Positions 1 to 14,205 of a DNA stretch of 64,000 bases are shown in pieces. Position 1 is the first letter of the stretch. Every line of letters begins with the position of its first letter. Made by a program: the position numbers and the translations under genes. Below the pieces are notes generated by a model. That model searched no databases. It was not told the DNA's origin and saw only the letters and a program-made list of their open reading frames with translations. The stretch spans positions 434,001-498,000 of the forward strand of contig JAVMKO010000018.1 of the NCBI GenBank assembly GCA_032164245.1. Reading direction: 5' to 3'. Origin of the DNA: Sternotherus odoratus. Its lineage: Eukaryota; Chordata; Testudines; Kinosternidae.

Positions 1-249
1 TCCGGAAGAGGGAGGGGCCACTCCTCCAAGCCTCTGCCGTTTCTGTTGTGGGGAAGGAGAGAATCAAAATGACCTTCCAGTATTGATTCAATAGCTACCC
101 AGTCATTAGCACCGTCAGGACTTTCTTTGATCTGCAGCAGCACAGGGAAGTGAATTACCAAACAAATAACCGACAAAAAGGAAGATCTGAAGCCAAAGGA
201 AATGTTATTAGGGACAGAATTTAGCTTCCTAGTTTCACCCTCAATCCCG

Positions 250-950
250 GCAACTTCCACCTTTCTTCGCTACTTTTGGCTTTGCCACCAGGCCCACTAC
301 CCATCCCCAGCACATGTCTAGGTTTGAGACTATTGCGCTTGTCGTTCATGCCTCTGTCCTCTCCCCACACACCCATGTTGTCCCCAACTCTTACAGCATC
401 CTCCCCACAAAATATTGAAAACCCTCCTATTTCTTTCTGTCTTGACAGAGAAAACTCTAATCCATGAACTGATTGATCCTATCCCCTTTTGATTACGGCA
501 CCCTCTTCCTCTCTGGCCTCTTTGAGTAACATCCCTCCTTGGGGCCGTCCAAAATCCAGCTGCTAAAATTACCTTCTTCACCTTTCAATCTGACCACTCC
601 ACCCCCCCCCTGGAATGCACTAATGGTTTCCTCCTGCTCACCACAGACCCCCCACCCTTTCCTGATTCAAACCCCACCTGAGCATTCACTTCTACAGTGC
701 TACCAAATACTAACCCGATGCTAATCCCCCTCTGCCCCAACAACACACTGAAGAAGTGATTTAGATCAGGAAACTCTCTCATTACATACCTAAACTCTTC
801 TCCTGCCTGGTTTCTCAGAGTGTGTTCTGCCCATCTGTCCTTTACACTGGAATCTCTTCAGGGAAGGGACTATTTTTATTTTTGCTCTGACAAGTGTTGA
901 GTGCACTGCTGGTACTTAGCAAATAGTTACCAGAAAAAGGTGGACAGTTT
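250..950 (+). repeat. L2-like LINE 3' relic
   Basis: The stretch is C/T-rich with broken reading frames and contains GGGGCCGTCCAAAATCCAGC followed by TGCTAAAATTACCTTC. It ends with TCTCTTCAGGGAAGGGACTA and then GTACTTAGCAAATAG. These resemble the L2-type LINE 3' regions common in reptile genomes, whose tails carry 'gggaagggactgt...' followed by 'cttagca...'. The copy is heavily diverged and no full protein domain is readable. The family is judged from memory of the pattern. Confidence 0.45.
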
Positions 951-3900
951 GTAATAAACAAGGCCAGATCTGTTTACTGCAGGGAAGAATGCTCCCAAAT
1001 CCTCATTCTGGAGCATTTTCTTCTGTTTGATAAAACCTGACCTAACACCCTAAACGTCTGGCTTTTAAACCAGGTAAATGTGTCTTTCAGGTGCATATCC
1101 AGGGATTCAAACGACCAGGAGGACGTCATCATAGCCAAACATTTGCATTCTGCCTTGCTCTGGTTGTGACCTATTATGGAAGGGATGTTTATTCATATAA
1201 GGTGATCATCCCATGCCAAGTAAAGAGCAAATTGCTGCAGACTTGCAAGCATGAAATCTGCAGCACCAGCACATGCTGCAACGTTTCTGGAACTGTTTGT
1301 TGAAGTACCTGTGTTGTCAGTCAGGCTGCCAGTGCTCCTGGTGCATCCACACACCATCTGGGCTGGTAGCAGAATGGCATGAAACCTGAGTTCAGCACAG
1401 AGAGGATGTGCCTGATGTCTCACTGGCATGAGACACAGGAAAGGTGCTCATTGCATACCTTTGCAATGCTTCTTATAACCTAGCTCATAGAACAGCATGG
1501 ACCCCAGGGGACGTGCATTCTTCCCATCTGTCAAGAAGGGACAAAGCCTGATTATTGCTAGCCCCAGGGGGCAAGTTAGGGAACCGAGACTTATGCAGCT
1601 TTACTGACCGCTACAGCAACTTTTACATTTAACACTGGAACTTCAAGAACTGCCCAGAGAACAGCACCGGAGATCGTGGCCTTAAATTTTTCTTCTAAGC
1701 AATCTACGGATACTCAACTACAATAAAAAGTAAATTTTACTAACAATGTTAATCAGGACAAAGTTGTTATAACTGAGCCAGTCCCTTTCTCAGTACTCAG
1801 AATTTCATACCTGGTTTGCTAATGCTCAGTTGGCAGGGACACTACATATCTTGTAGCTTTCACTTTAAAAAAATGTTTTTTATAGACCCCCCCTCCCCCG
1901 AAAAAAAGCACCAGCACATCCGAAAGCGAAAGCTTCATCGGCCAAAGATCTCTCTGAAATTCCCATACCGATACTTAAGCACAAAACCTCTTCAGGTCAT
2001 TACATTGTAGGTAGTCATCCACCTTTGCTCTAGTCTAGTGCAAGCAGACTGGTTGAATCCATCTCCCACCCGCTCATCATTCTCTCTCCTGATAGTCTGA
2101 CACAAATTCCCTTTTCTGATAAACCCGTCTCCTGCTTGATCCAAGAACCCCAAATAAATCATCAGGCTTAATCTCATGGCTTCTTCTATTTCCATGTATG
2201 GCGCCATGACCCTGGCATTCACTGTTGCTAGTAGATCCTCTGAATGTTCCCGGGACAACTTTGATGAGCCCTGGGATTCCCAGCAGTCATCCCTCACTCA
2301 TGCTCCCACCCATGCCTACGTCAAGCACGGAATGTCACAGGAGGCCATCCCCTCCCCCCCCCCCCCCGCTAGCTGCCAGCATCACAGGGCATAATCACCA
2401 TCCATCTTTGCCCCATGCGTCAGGATTACAGGGGAAAGAGGGAAGCTGGATGCAAAGGCTGACTCCTAAGAGCAGTAGTACTGTACTCCCAGCGGCGGGG
2501 GCTGGGCTTTCCTCAGAGCAGCGCCTGTCGTTACAGCAGACTGAACATTTTAACATTTTGAAAAGCCTCATTTAGTGACAAACTTAAAATGAAACTGGGA
2601 CCCTGGAAAGACTTTGGGGCAGTTCAGGACCTGACCTGATCTGTGTGGCTTGTTCCCACCTCCAGTGTGGATTATTGCACTTCTCTCTCAGCAAAGACAA
2701 AGGAGAGTAAAGATGAGTCGGAACAAGCCAGTTTCTCCCAATCAGGTAGAATGATTTGGCTGGTTTCAGCTCAGTTGCCAGAGCGCGATTTCTCTCATCA
2801 GTGACGGCTCCAGCTGGCATAAGAAGCTGTCAACTGAGAACAACAACAAATGTGGTTCTCACCAGCATTGGGTGCAGGGAGGAGAGTGTCATCAGGTGGC
2901 TGGGCCTCAACAAGGCAGGCCAGGAGGAACGGGACAGAGCGCCTCCTCTGTGCCTCCCAGGCATGCCACATTTAACTCTTTGTTTCTTGTAACTCGCATG
3001 AAGAGGAAAATTTCCAGTGCTGTCTGCTCTATGAAGCAGATTTTCAATAGCGCTCAGTGTGCAAGAACATCCCCCTGTAGCCTCCCGAGAAGAACGGAAT
3101 TCCCTCTCTGCCACCCCATTGAGAACCAGGCCAGCTGCTGGGTTCTGATTCTGCCCCTAACCAGGCCTGCCTGAAGAATGGTGCTCCGCCCGCCCCCACA
3201 TCTGAAGGGCCAGACTTCCAAGCACTTTATGATTTCAACACCAAATGCAGGCCTGATCAGTAGAAGAGCTTCATAAACAGTCCTAATTTCCTCACATTTG
3301 GATTCAAATCCCAAACTGGCCTTCATAACTACAATTTCTGAGCTCATAAAAAATGTCAGAAATTATTTGTTTTCTGCTAAGAGGTGGGATTACCCATCAA
3401 GGACATTATCTATGGAGAATTCCACTAGAGCAGTATTACCAAAACTGGAGGTTGGAGAGGAGGTCTATCCAGGAAGGCTCAAGGGAGCTCATTTTAGGGC
3501 AGGGAATCTGCAAACATCACACAATGGGGGAGAATAGGAAGGTCTGTAGGGTTGATGGAGCTGAGGTTGGCTTATTTATATATTTGATTGCTTCAGACTT
3601 GACAAAACTAGAACCTGGTATATTCAACACTGATACAAAAGGCTCAGCAGCTGATTCTTTGTTTGCTGAGGTCTAACTGTGAACCTCACAGCAAGAAAGA
3701 GAAATGAACAGGTAATAGCACACTCTCAATTGCCCCATGTAAAGGAAAGGTTACCGCAAAGGAAAAATAAATAGTATTGTGTCCTTCTTTGTGATGGATA
3801 AGGAAGGCCTGAAAAGTAGTTTGTTTGTTTTGGGGGAAAGGGCACATGAAGGAGAGGGGTTCTGCTAGAATTCTACTGGCTTTCATATCTTTCCAGTCAA

Positions 3901-3954
3901 AGGGATACTGGCAGACAGGAACGGTAACCCTCGAGAAATATGGACTCCCTAGAC

Positions 3955-4030
3955 AAATGAGACCAAATTCTGCTCTTACTTACACTGGTGCAAGCCCTCT
4001 GAACTGCAGTGAACTAACAGAGCAGAGTTA
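3955..4030. repeat. Palindromic reptile MITE-like relic (partial)
   Basis: The text CCAAATTCTGCTCTTACTTA followed by CACTGGTGCAA matches the abundant sauropsid 'ggccaaattctgctctcagttacactggtgtaa' repeat. Full copies of that repeat are near-palindromic. Only about one arm is clear here. Confidence 0.45.
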
Positions 4031-6931
4031 GGCAGATGTTATTTATCCCATACACTATTTTATTAAACCCTTTGGGAGCCTTTCTTTAAGGTGCTTCCAA
4101 ACAAACAGCACGGTGTCGCACTAATGCTCTTTCCAACCAAAGGGAAATGTTTTGGCACTGGCCACCAGATGGCACCAACTGATTAGAAAATGAATTCCTC
4201 CTTGTTTTCATGGGAAATGAAAGACTTTGTTGGTTTTGCTTCATGGTATTCTATAATTATCAAGATTACAGTCCAAGAACAAAAATAGTGGAGGTTTTGG
4301 TCTTTGACCCGAATAATGAAGAGAAAACAAGACTCCCCAACACAGTAACTGTCCATTAGTCACGGGATGTACAGGTGTCCGTAAGTACCAGGCGCATGGG
4401 AAGCAATGTGAGCTAATTGCCAAACGAGGTATTGTACCTAGGCAATCCCAGGACGGAATGAAGAATGTCAGATTGTTTGAGTGGATTTTCTTTTGACAAT
4501 AATTTTTTGGTAACATTTTCAGTGGCCAAAGCCTTTTAACAACATACTGCTGGAAGACAGGTTTGTTAAAATATTATTAATAAAGAGGGTGTTTCATTGA
4601 AAGCATCAGGCTGTCTTGTTCAGCTGTTGAGGACAAACAAGAAGAGTGAAAGAACCACAGCACCTCTGCCCACTCCACCAACACCCACACATTGAATATA
4701 TTCCACCAGCTCTTTCAAAGGTCCCATCTGTGTTGTACCGAGTGAAGGCATCATGAACTCAGGACATAATCCAAATCAACAGCTATTTATAAGCATCTGT
4801 AACTAGAATTATTTAGGAAACCATCTGGGGAACACACTGCATTCAATAGCAGTCCACAATCCAGAATGCAAGACTAACTGGAAACAGGAATAATTTAAAG
4901 TCTTTCCAAATATCGTCAGTATTCAAAATACAGAAATAATACTGGCACCCATGTCCAAAAGGCTTTGCAATAACTGATATTGTGATACATCTGTCTCTTT
5001 GGGGGACTGTTTGGCTCTTGGAGGTATTGCTTCATTATTATGAACACCCACTTTTATATATTAGGTTTATTACATGGTAATACAGCTAAGTGATCTAATC
5101 TAAAAGATTGCCTCAAATTCTGGGATGAAGTCTATGGTCACCAATTTCACTCCTTTGGGACAATGGAACTTTCTACAATACAGGTAAAGCTTGTCAGTGC
5201 ACGAGACAGAGCTTCCTTGGGGACTGATCCCGGATTGTGGAATGAACGTCCTCAGGAATTCACAGCCCTCATCTTCTGCTCCAAGTAAAGGGTACATTTC
5301 TTTGGCCTTGTCGTCTCTAACATATACAGACAGCTTCATGTGTCTATCCATTAGATTAAAAATATTCCAAAATAAAACACTCTACTGCACACATCTCCCC
5401 TGGGGAGAGAATAAAAGAAGCAGCATGTGACAGATATTAGTCACACTATTGGAAGGAGCTCAGATTCTACAATCATGAGGCTGGCATAAGATCCTATATG
5501 GAATAAAATAACAAGTATTGTAATTAAATTTGTATTGTTTTTTCATAATAATAACAAACAACTAAGAGTTAGGCCAACCAAAATATCAGTTCTGTGATAC
5601 TGATAAAAACTGAGATTATTAAAACTGGAACTATTTTACATATTTAATTTATTTTTCACATTTAGGTCAGCTGTGACTACATAGTTAAGCTTTACTTTCT
5701 GTTTATGGTCACTTTCTGCTTCTCCAGAAATAGTCCTTTGTAGCCGCATTTCAGATTTCCAGCAAGCAGCAAGGGAAGTTTCAAATCCTCCCATACTCTA
5801 TTTTAATAGATTTGGTTTTTTTTAAAGCATGAAAACGTTTCTATTTGCATAGAGTTTTGTAAAACTGCAAGATCACCCCCTTGATCACCTGAAGACAGTC
5901 TACATTTGGGGCCTAAATACTTAACAGTGTATGGATGTCTACGGAAAATAGATTCTCATTGGATGGCAGAATTATCAAGTTTTGAAACTGAATTTAATTT
6001 AAGCTTTTTATTTAGTCTTCAACTCTGACACCAGTAGTCCCACTATCTGGCCCCCACAGATGTGATAGCACAGATTGTGGTGGGTCCTAGGTCACTACCA
6101 AAAGCATTGGGGTGTTTCATTTACAGAGCCAGAATTGAGCATGTCCGGAGAGAATGGGTGGATGTGAGGATAAGCACGATAGTTGTGTGTTTGATTGTAT
6201 AACAGTGAGATCTTTTCATTCTCAAGGAAATAAAGTTTCACCAGCTGTGACTATGTGAAGGAAGTGTTATTATAATTATCACCACAATAGTCAGTTAAGG
6301 GATAGAAACATCTGATTTTAGAGACCACAATTTAGTTCTTAGTTATAGTGGACACGAAGAAGGATCAGAACTCAGAAATCACCAGCTGCAAGCCTTCAGG
6401 ACATGATTTGCTGTCAGAGAGAGAGAGGAAGCCAAAAGGGAGGAGAATTTGGAGAGACCCTCCACTGTCGAGCAGGGCCATGATTTGCTGATCATATGGT
6501 ATGTATATATACAGAGTTCTGCTGCGTCGAGTTCTGCTGTGTCGAATTCTGCCCCAGTATTTTGTCTGCAACACCAGATGCCTCTAAGGACATCTGCTGA
6601 TCTATTCAGAGAATCCTCAAATCAAGGATAATAGGGCACAAGAGGAAAACAATTAAGGGCAATGCCAAGTTGAGAGCCAGGCTTCATCACAGACATGCAG
6701 AAATGACTTACAGGTGTCTCAGAAACAAAACTCCCAGAGAAATCTCCTGCCACATGATCAGTTCTCATTCTGTATAAATGTCTTACAGGGGTCCCATGCC
6801 AACAGGTATCTTCAGAAGCAAAACATTCCATACGACACTTTCAGCTCAGGAGACCAATTTGTACTCTGCCATCTCTAAGATACAACAGCTGTGTTATCAC
6901 CAACAAAATGCCTTTAGTATATAGCTTAGAA

Positions 6932-7240
6932 CGGGGCAGGAACCTATGGCACGGGTGCCAAAGGCAGCACGCAAGCTGATTTTCAGTGGCACTCACCCCA
7001 CCTGGGTTCTGGCCACCTGCAGGGATCGCACTGCATTTTAATTTAATTTTAAGTGAAGCTTCTTAAACATTTTTAAAATCTTATTTATTTTACATACAGC
7101 AATAGTTTAGTTCTATATTAAAGACTTCTAGAAAGAGACCTTCTAAAAACGTTAAGATGTATTATTGGCATGCGAAACCTTAAATTAGAGTGAATAAATG
7201 AAGACTCGGCACACAACTTTTGAAAGGTTGCCAACCCCTG
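6932..7240. mobile_element. Non-autonomous hAT element (MITE), about 309 bp
   Basis: The right end reads AAGGTTGCCAACCCCTG and the left end CGGGGCAGGAACCTATGGCA, a decayed inverted copy of a CAGGGGTTGGCAACC-type hAT terminus. Flanks GCTTAGAA (6924-6931) and GTTTGGAA (7241-7248) agree at 6 of 8 positions, as expected of an old 8-bp hAT target duplication. The interior (GAATAAATGAAGACTCGGCA near the right end, and the A/T-rich core) is familiar from a multicopy turtle hAT MITE family. There is no ORF, so mobilisation would have needed a transposase in trans. Confidence 0.75.
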
Positions 7241-9678
7241 GTTTGGAATATGTCCTTATATTTTCTATGATAACATTTCATTGCAGTTTTAATACCAGAA
7301 TTTTTAAATGATATGAACAGCACCTGCATTCTGATCTCCTAACTCTAGATGGATTCATCCATCTAAAGATTTTGAATAGCAGATCCACCCCCACCAAACT
7401 TCTCTGCATCTATCATAATGAGATTTTGCAATGTGATGTAATCTAGAGGGAAATACTGAGAGAGTCACTGGGTTGAGACCTAACACATCACTAGGGATAA
7501 TCCAGTTTGACTGAACAACCATGAGCTAAGACGAGTGTCCGGCTGCGAATGCAGATGACTCAACTATCAGAACAAGGCCCGGGATCCCAAATAATAAAAA
7601 CTGAAGTCCACTTGATTATTTCTGTGTGTACAGGCTCATCTCAGTAATTTTAGTAAGGGAAATCAGTTGGAGATTTAAATGGAAGTAAAATCCTCAGAGC
7701 ATTTCCAAGCGAGTATTTACCCTTCATGGATGTTCAGATGGGTTAATTTCAATCTCTTGATTAGTTTTCAGACCAACTAGATTAAAACAAGTTAATGATG
7801 TTTCAACAAAGCTCTTGGAGCTGTCGGGTGGTACTGAAAGGGCCATTTTTCATCCATAACCTTAATATTCAAGCACAGATACAGAACAAGGAGAGGAGCA
7901 TTTCTGCAGTTTTGTATGGAGCAAGTTATTGAGGGAGGGCTTGTTAAGGGGCCAGCGAGAAGGACCTTTTCACAGTGGCCAAGGTCACAGTATGTCCCTG
8001 GAACCATACAGCTGATGTGAAGTCCAGGGCTGGGAGTTTGGGTGTACAGAAGCAACACCTTTAGTTCTTGTCCTTGCTGACGCCCTGACTGAATGTAGGA
8101 ATGTCACCACAGGGAAGAGAGAGGAACCAAGTCAGTTACAAAAAGACTGACCCTCCTGCCAAAATCCTCATCCCAAAGAGACTCGCATGGCACTTCAGGG
8201 AAAATGGTTCATTGTTCTGGCTGACGTTCTCTAACCCTCTCTTTCCCTCCCCAGCAGCCATCTGCCACTTTATTTTCAGCTCCCCCGGCACAGATCCATC
8301 AAGGGGACAGGTTTCCGGCCTCTAGCTGCAGTAGCATTGACTCTGCTTTAGTCTGCACTAGTGCACTCTGATTTCCCCAGCACCTTCTTTACCCACAGGG
8401 ATAGGGGCTGAACAGGGTCAGCTGTGTGGAGCTCAGGATTAAAGGGACCACAGGTAACCATCTAATGTCTATTAGAGTCATCAAGCAGAATTGTAATGTT
8501 CCTTTCCCACTGGTCTACGGTCTGGAATAGCCCTCTCTCTCCTTGGAAGGAGAGTTCTCCCCACTGCAATTTCCCTTCACAACTCTGAAGTAAAATCATA
8601 GTTACAGGAACTATAAAATCCGACCCAAAACATCCCTGTGGAGATGGTACATAGTCTCAGTAATTAAACTTCTGACTTCCGAGTGCAGCCAAGTTCTGTC
8701 ATAACAGAGCTGTTTTAAATGTGGGATTTAATAAAATCAAAGCTCATCATAGAAGCTTGAGTTTCAAAAGAATAAAACAATAAGATCTGCATTATGCAAC
8801 AGGTAAAAAGGTGACTGCTTGCAAATTAGACTCTCACTTCATCACTGATACTATGCACAACATTTTGATTAAATCACTGACAAATCTGCTTTAGGGCAGA
8901 GGAATTTGGAAACACCAGGAAATCAAACTGTGAAGTCTTTGAAAGACTATGATTTATGTGGAAATGTGATGAAGTTAATGGGTTTGGCATCAAAATTTCA
9001 TGGCATGCTCAATTTTGGAGCCAAATCTGATGCCTTCTTGGCAACAAGTACCCCTCTCCATTCCCTTAACATAGTTAGCTGTGCCCTCTATGTTTTTCAA
9101 GTCTGATAGGAATCAAAAGCTTTTATTTTAGCTATATTTCCAAGGATGCGTTTCCCAGTATGTGCATCCATAAACAGAGACGTGTATATGCATACACACT
9201 GAATAATCGTGCAGAACTTCACTCTTCCCTCCCGAGACACGAAAGAGCCAAGCATTATTAGATTTATGGCTAGTTTGTCGTAGTTTTCACATAATTTTCT
9301 TGATGCACTGCAGGTTTTTGAACAGGCTGCCACATCCCCTGCTTGTTAGGTATTAAGATTTTAGTCTGATCTCAGCCACACCTTGAATTTCAGTGCAATT
9401 TAATCAGTTCCTGGAGTCTTCTGATCAGCATATCTAGTCTTTCCATCCTGTAATTTGTGGCCTGTCCAGATAGCGTTGTGAGACAAAGGAAAAGAAGCAA
9501 AGAAAGGGAAGGAACTGGGTCAAATGAGCAACTTATCGCATTCTTGTCTCTTTGGAGTATGAAAGGAAGCAGCAGCTATAGGACGGGCTGACTGGCACTC
9601 ACACTAGGGTCAGTGATTGTACTGACAGATACAGGAATTTATTAAGGGCATTGTGGGCCTTTTTCTTTCCATGACTCC

Positions 9679-10400
9679 TGTAACAGGGTAGCTGGCCCAT
9701 TAAATGAAACTGGACTCGACTCTCCTGTTCCTGTCCCGGTGCTCCTAGCTGGACCAATTAAGACAGTGGAGCAGCACTGGGGCTGTAAAAGCGACCAGGA
9801 AAGTCAGAACAGACTGGCTCAGTCCGGAAGAACAGGAAAGAAGAGGTGCCAGAGTGAGAAAGTGGCTCTTGGGAGAGCGCTGGATCCAGAACAGCAGCAA
9901 GAAGGGTTTCCATCCTGACATCCCTAAGCCAGAGAACGAGGACTGGAAAGGGCTGAAGGCCAGAGAGAAGCAGAGGGAGATGCCTGCTGGCTCTAAGCTA
10001 GGGAACAGCTGTGGAGCCGCTTGCCCATGTATGTCATCTTGCCAGAGAGCTGGCTCCCAATGGAACCATGAGAGGCCCAGAGGGAGTGATGGACTCGCCC
10101 CTGGCAAGGCTGGTCCTAGTAGAGAGGCTGTGGGACTTCTGCTGGACAGAGCGGAAGGGCCAGGGTGGCTGTCTGGCAGAGGAGGACCGAGAACGAGTCC
10201 AGATAGGGTGAGAACAAAGCTGGGTTTGAAAGATTCCAGGCACTCGGGTGGGTGTGGGGGTGATATGGACTCTGTTTTGTGAGTTGTGTGTTATGGGCGA
10301 GGCGATAAGATCATATGGAGTTACTGGGGACTCAGAAGGGAAACTGAGGTGAGAGGCCACTTGAAGGGCTGTCACGAGGGGGCACCTGACCACTCATTTA
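9679..10400 (+). repeat. LTR-like retroelement relic (boundaries uncertain)
   Basis: The segment begins TGTAACAGGGTAGCTGGCCC and is purine-rich and GC-rich compared with its surroundings. It includes GGACCAATTAAGACAG and CTGTAAAAGCG, and ends near GGCTGTCACGAGGGGGCACC. This composition and opening resemble long terminal repeats of reptile retroelements. I could not find a convincing matching 3' end or target duplication. The two overlapping ORFs here (120-142 codons) show no known domain. Confidence 0.35.
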
Positions 10401-11562
10401 TGACCCCCAAAATATTCCTTCTTGGCCTCCATTCTCATAGGTATAGCACTGAAGCGCTGCAGAGATCTGTCCCCCGCCTGATAGGGATGCCTGAGAACCC
10501 ACTGCCTGTCCTCCTCACCGCAATAAAAAGGTCTCAGAGTTTGGAAAGTTCTGAAGAAATTGCACAATCCTAGAGTCAGCAATGATGCAGACCAGATAAA
10601 GTCACAGTGTGGCCACTACACTAGGAAGGAATAAGCCATAAATCTGCATCGCTTGTTTTATGTTTAGCAAACATTCTCTTCTGACTGTTTTGGGTCTGTC
10701 AGGACACCAGCACCCTGTTGGAGGAATCAAAAGTAGTGGAATGGTACTTGCAGAGTCAGACATTAGTGCTTAGTTTCAGTATTATGGTTGCTGAACTCAT
10801 TTTCTCCTCTAGGGTTCTACCTTCTACCTAATTTCTCTTTCTGACTGCAAACAAGTTATTTCTATGTATATTGGGACCTATATTCCTGGGAACGGGACAC
10901 ATGTAAACTTCTCAAGTGACATCAGCTTTGGCACCCTGTGGAATATGGGTGGCACAGAGCATGTGATTTATCAGTGTAAATATCTGAAGAGAAGAACGTT
11001 GTACCATGGTAGCTGGGATTCCCGCTGATCCGATCTCTCTCCGTGTAGGAGTTTGCAGAACATACAAAAAACACAAGTCTACATTAAACACCGTAACCCA
11101 TGATCGCAGGTGAAGTTTAAATTGTATCTCACAGACATAGCGCAGTGCTAATTGTATTCACTATCCTACACTTATCCATAGACCCCTGCAATACCCAGCT
11201 AAAGGGGTGAATCAGGGCTGAAAAGACACAAACCAGAAAAAAACAGAACTGATCACTCCCACACAAGTTCCCTTGTCCATAGATTTCTGTATTTAATTTG
11301 CTTAATTAAAGAAAAAGAAGAGTCCTCAGTGATGCTGAGTTAGTCCCTAGGCTGTCTAGTCCTGATACAATCTAAACAGAACCTCTGCTGTTCTATTATT
11401 GAGAAGGAGAAATAGATGATCTCGATGGGAATGAGGGAAACATTTCCAGCTGAATCTGAATGACTCAGACATTTGTCTGTGTGAGGGAGTTTGATAGGCA
11501 GATTATCTGCATGAAGTGACAGAGCTCGCTCTGTAACACCAAGGAGACTCAAGAGTCTACCT

Positions 11563-11625
11563 GAAGCCAATGGAGTTACTCCTGATTCACACCAGAGAGC
11601 AGAATTTGACCCTCTGTGCCTATTC
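11563..11625. repeat. Palindromic reptile MITE-like relic (partial)
   Basis: GAAGCCAATGGAGTTACTCC is followed closely by CACCAGAGAGCAGAATTTGA. This matches the right arm of the same palindromic family seen at 3955, 26445 and 53860. Confidence 0.45.
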
Positions 11626-12019
11626 TGTACTGTCCTCTCTTTCCAAATTAAGTCTGTCCTGATAATGGGGTTAAAATATTCTGACACTAAAAAAAGCATC
11701 CGTGTTTTTTAGCCTGATTGCTCAAACGGTGCCCTTCCTGACTCTGGACAGCAAGCAGCCTGCCAGAGCAGAGTATTATCCCAGTGAGGTAGTTATGGCC
11801 TATTCATACTGGGCTCTTCAGTCAAGCTTGGCTATATCTATGGAAAGTGTATGACAGGTTACCTCCCCCAGGGCACTAAGGGTTGGACTAGTGGACCCAT
11901 CTGACCTGACGACTCAGGTGAGAGTCTCACACTGCTGCAAATACACAGATCACTCAGCGAATTCAGTGGGGTGGCATTTAATTCCTGCAGAGCTTTACAC
12001 TGCATGACGCCATGGATGA

Positions 12020-12150
12020 TCATTTCCCCGCTGGTGAAGTGACTTTGTGAGGCCACACAGACTGTATGCCGTAGAGCCAGGATCCAAACCCCAGTCCTCC
12101 TGACTGCACTCTCTTGCTCTTCCCTCCAGAGCACGCTGCCTCCCAAGACA
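12020..12150 (-). repeat. MIR/CORE-SINE relic
   Basis: The antisense MIR pattern is visible: GTGAAGTGACTTTGTGAGGC, then CACACAG, then GAGCCAGGATCCAAACCCCA and GTCCTCCTGACTG. This is the usual 'aagtgacttgcccaaggtcac...gagccaggattcgaacccag' order. It is diverged and non-coding. Confidence 0.6.
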
Positions 12151-14205
12151 AGCCCCACACCTAATCGACCAGCTCTGGACTCTCTTATTCAATAACAGGG
12201 CAAATTTAGGCATGGACATGAAGGTCCGGTCAGAAAACTATTTACTAATTCATTATTTTAACTTTGTACTTGGGCTAAGAACTTTTGCCAAGTTTTATTT
12301 CAGAAAATGAAAAGTCTCATCACAAACTCCTGAAAATGAACTTCCCAGTGCTAGCGCCGAATCGACTTCCATCCCAGCTTTGCTGAATTCCCTTTAACTC
12401 CTATTGTCCCACATGAAGCTGTCAAGAGTATTGCTGTCCCTTCACTAGACTCCTAGCCAGTGTAGTCATTAGTAACCGTATAGTATAGGAAATTGGCTTG
12501 CAACCCTGCAAGTGAGGTCTGTACACAGACTGTGACTCCATCTCCACTTGTTAGTGTGACAGGTTAGAAATCATCCCTCTCAGCCCATGTTTACAGGACA
12601 GAACCTCTCAACTCCAGTGAACGCTAGTTACCAGCAAACTGCAAGAGCACTTGTTAAAAACATGTCTGGTTCTACTTGATGACACTTTCCTTAACTGTAG
12701 CCATCGAAGGGCAATTCGATGGAGCTGCCTGTGTGCAGGGCAGACCACTACAATCCTCCTAAGCAGCTCTTTCCTTAGCTTGCGGAAGTCTGAAAAACAG
12801 TTACTGACACTCGTCCCAAAACAATCGTTTCTAGTAATTGTTCAGCTGGCATGAGGGAGAGATGTCAGAATTCTACAATGGAGCTTGCAAGGTCAAAACT
12901 AGTTTCAAACCAAAGTCTCCAATGGAGATGAGCAATAGATTATGGGACAAGTTCATCCCTAGTGTCAAAGGGCTGAAATCAATAGAGTTTGATCACCAAG
13001 GAATTTGACTCAAATATTTTTCAGTGCAGATAACTGAGGGAATGGGGAATCTCTCTTATTTTAATAGCTGTTTACATCAGAAAATTTGCACCTGAAAGAT
13101 ACTTCCGCATGAGGCTCCTTGCTGATAAAATTAAAGTCAGTTCAATAAAAGCTATCTGTGGGCAACAGCAATCCACATCAATCTTCTATATAAACACTTC
13201 AAATGCTGAGTATCTCTTGGGGAAAGACACCTGTAAACTAGGGGAACTGTTCATCAGTAGAGACCAGGTCCCTGTTGGTAGGGGCAGGGAGGCAAGGTAA
13301 CAAGTGAATTTTGTATCTAGGACAAACTGTGCAGAGATGGGGACAGGACCAGATACTTTTGGGAAGGTCTGAGATGCCTTTCTGAGGGGTTCATCAGGTG
13401 GGGAACACTGAGATCACACCAGGCACAAGTGGGGATAGATGGTAAGAGGGGTTGGGACTGGGTGCTTTGAACAGAGGATTTGTCACAAGACTGCAAGTTA
13501 ATATCTACGACGTACAAAGACCCTGCCCTGAAAAACCTGAACACCAAAGGGCTGCACAGACACTGCACTTCGAAACATCCTGAATCTGTTCCCCAAAATA
13601 CCCCAGCCCAGGGAGCAGGCTTTCAAAAGTGCAGTTACTTGGGGAAGCACAACATGGGAAAGACTCCGATGTTTCCAAGGACACCTGGGACTCGCTTTCT
13701 CTCATTTTTAAAAATTTGTGCCCAAGTTTATTTTGTGACTTATCAGGCGGCCCTGTGCCCAGGCCAGGCAGTTTGGACCAAACTGTATTACTCCAAAGGA
13801 GAACTCAGGCGAAGGTATCCAAAGGGGGCTGTTCCCTTAGGTGAGCACTAACTTTATAACTGAACTGCAGGCCCCAGTCTCCCCCTGGGTGCAGATCATG
13901 TAGTCCACGGAGTGAGTGCTCAGACAAGTGCCTGCAATTCATTTGATGGGTACAAACATTGTGGATGCAAGCTGCACCCGCAGAAAGGGAAGCCCAGCCA
14001 AGCCTCTGACTAGCTGGACATAAAACATGTAAACGTGGAGAAATAGTCTCCAGATTGTCCCTCACCCTGTAATGTGTATAGTATGTTCAGTGCTTAAATA
14101 GGCTGAGCCATTTCACTGTCTGCAACATCTCCCACACTTGGTGTTTCTGCAGGAACACACAGAAAACGAGCCCCCTTCTGCCAGTGCAGTTGAAAATTCT
14201 CAAGT

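Noticed and set aside
5100..5351. 83-codon minus-strand ORF with a protein-like look, and on the plus strand text like the C-terminal end of an L2-type RT (GGATTGTGGAATGAACGTCC)
   Set aside because: No domain could be named on the minus strand; the plus-strand resemblance is too short and frameshifted to call a LINE fragment with confidence.
9854..10282. 142-codon plus-strand ORF
   Set aside because: It lies in an LTR-like relic, has no known domain, and overlaps equally long ORFs on the other strand.
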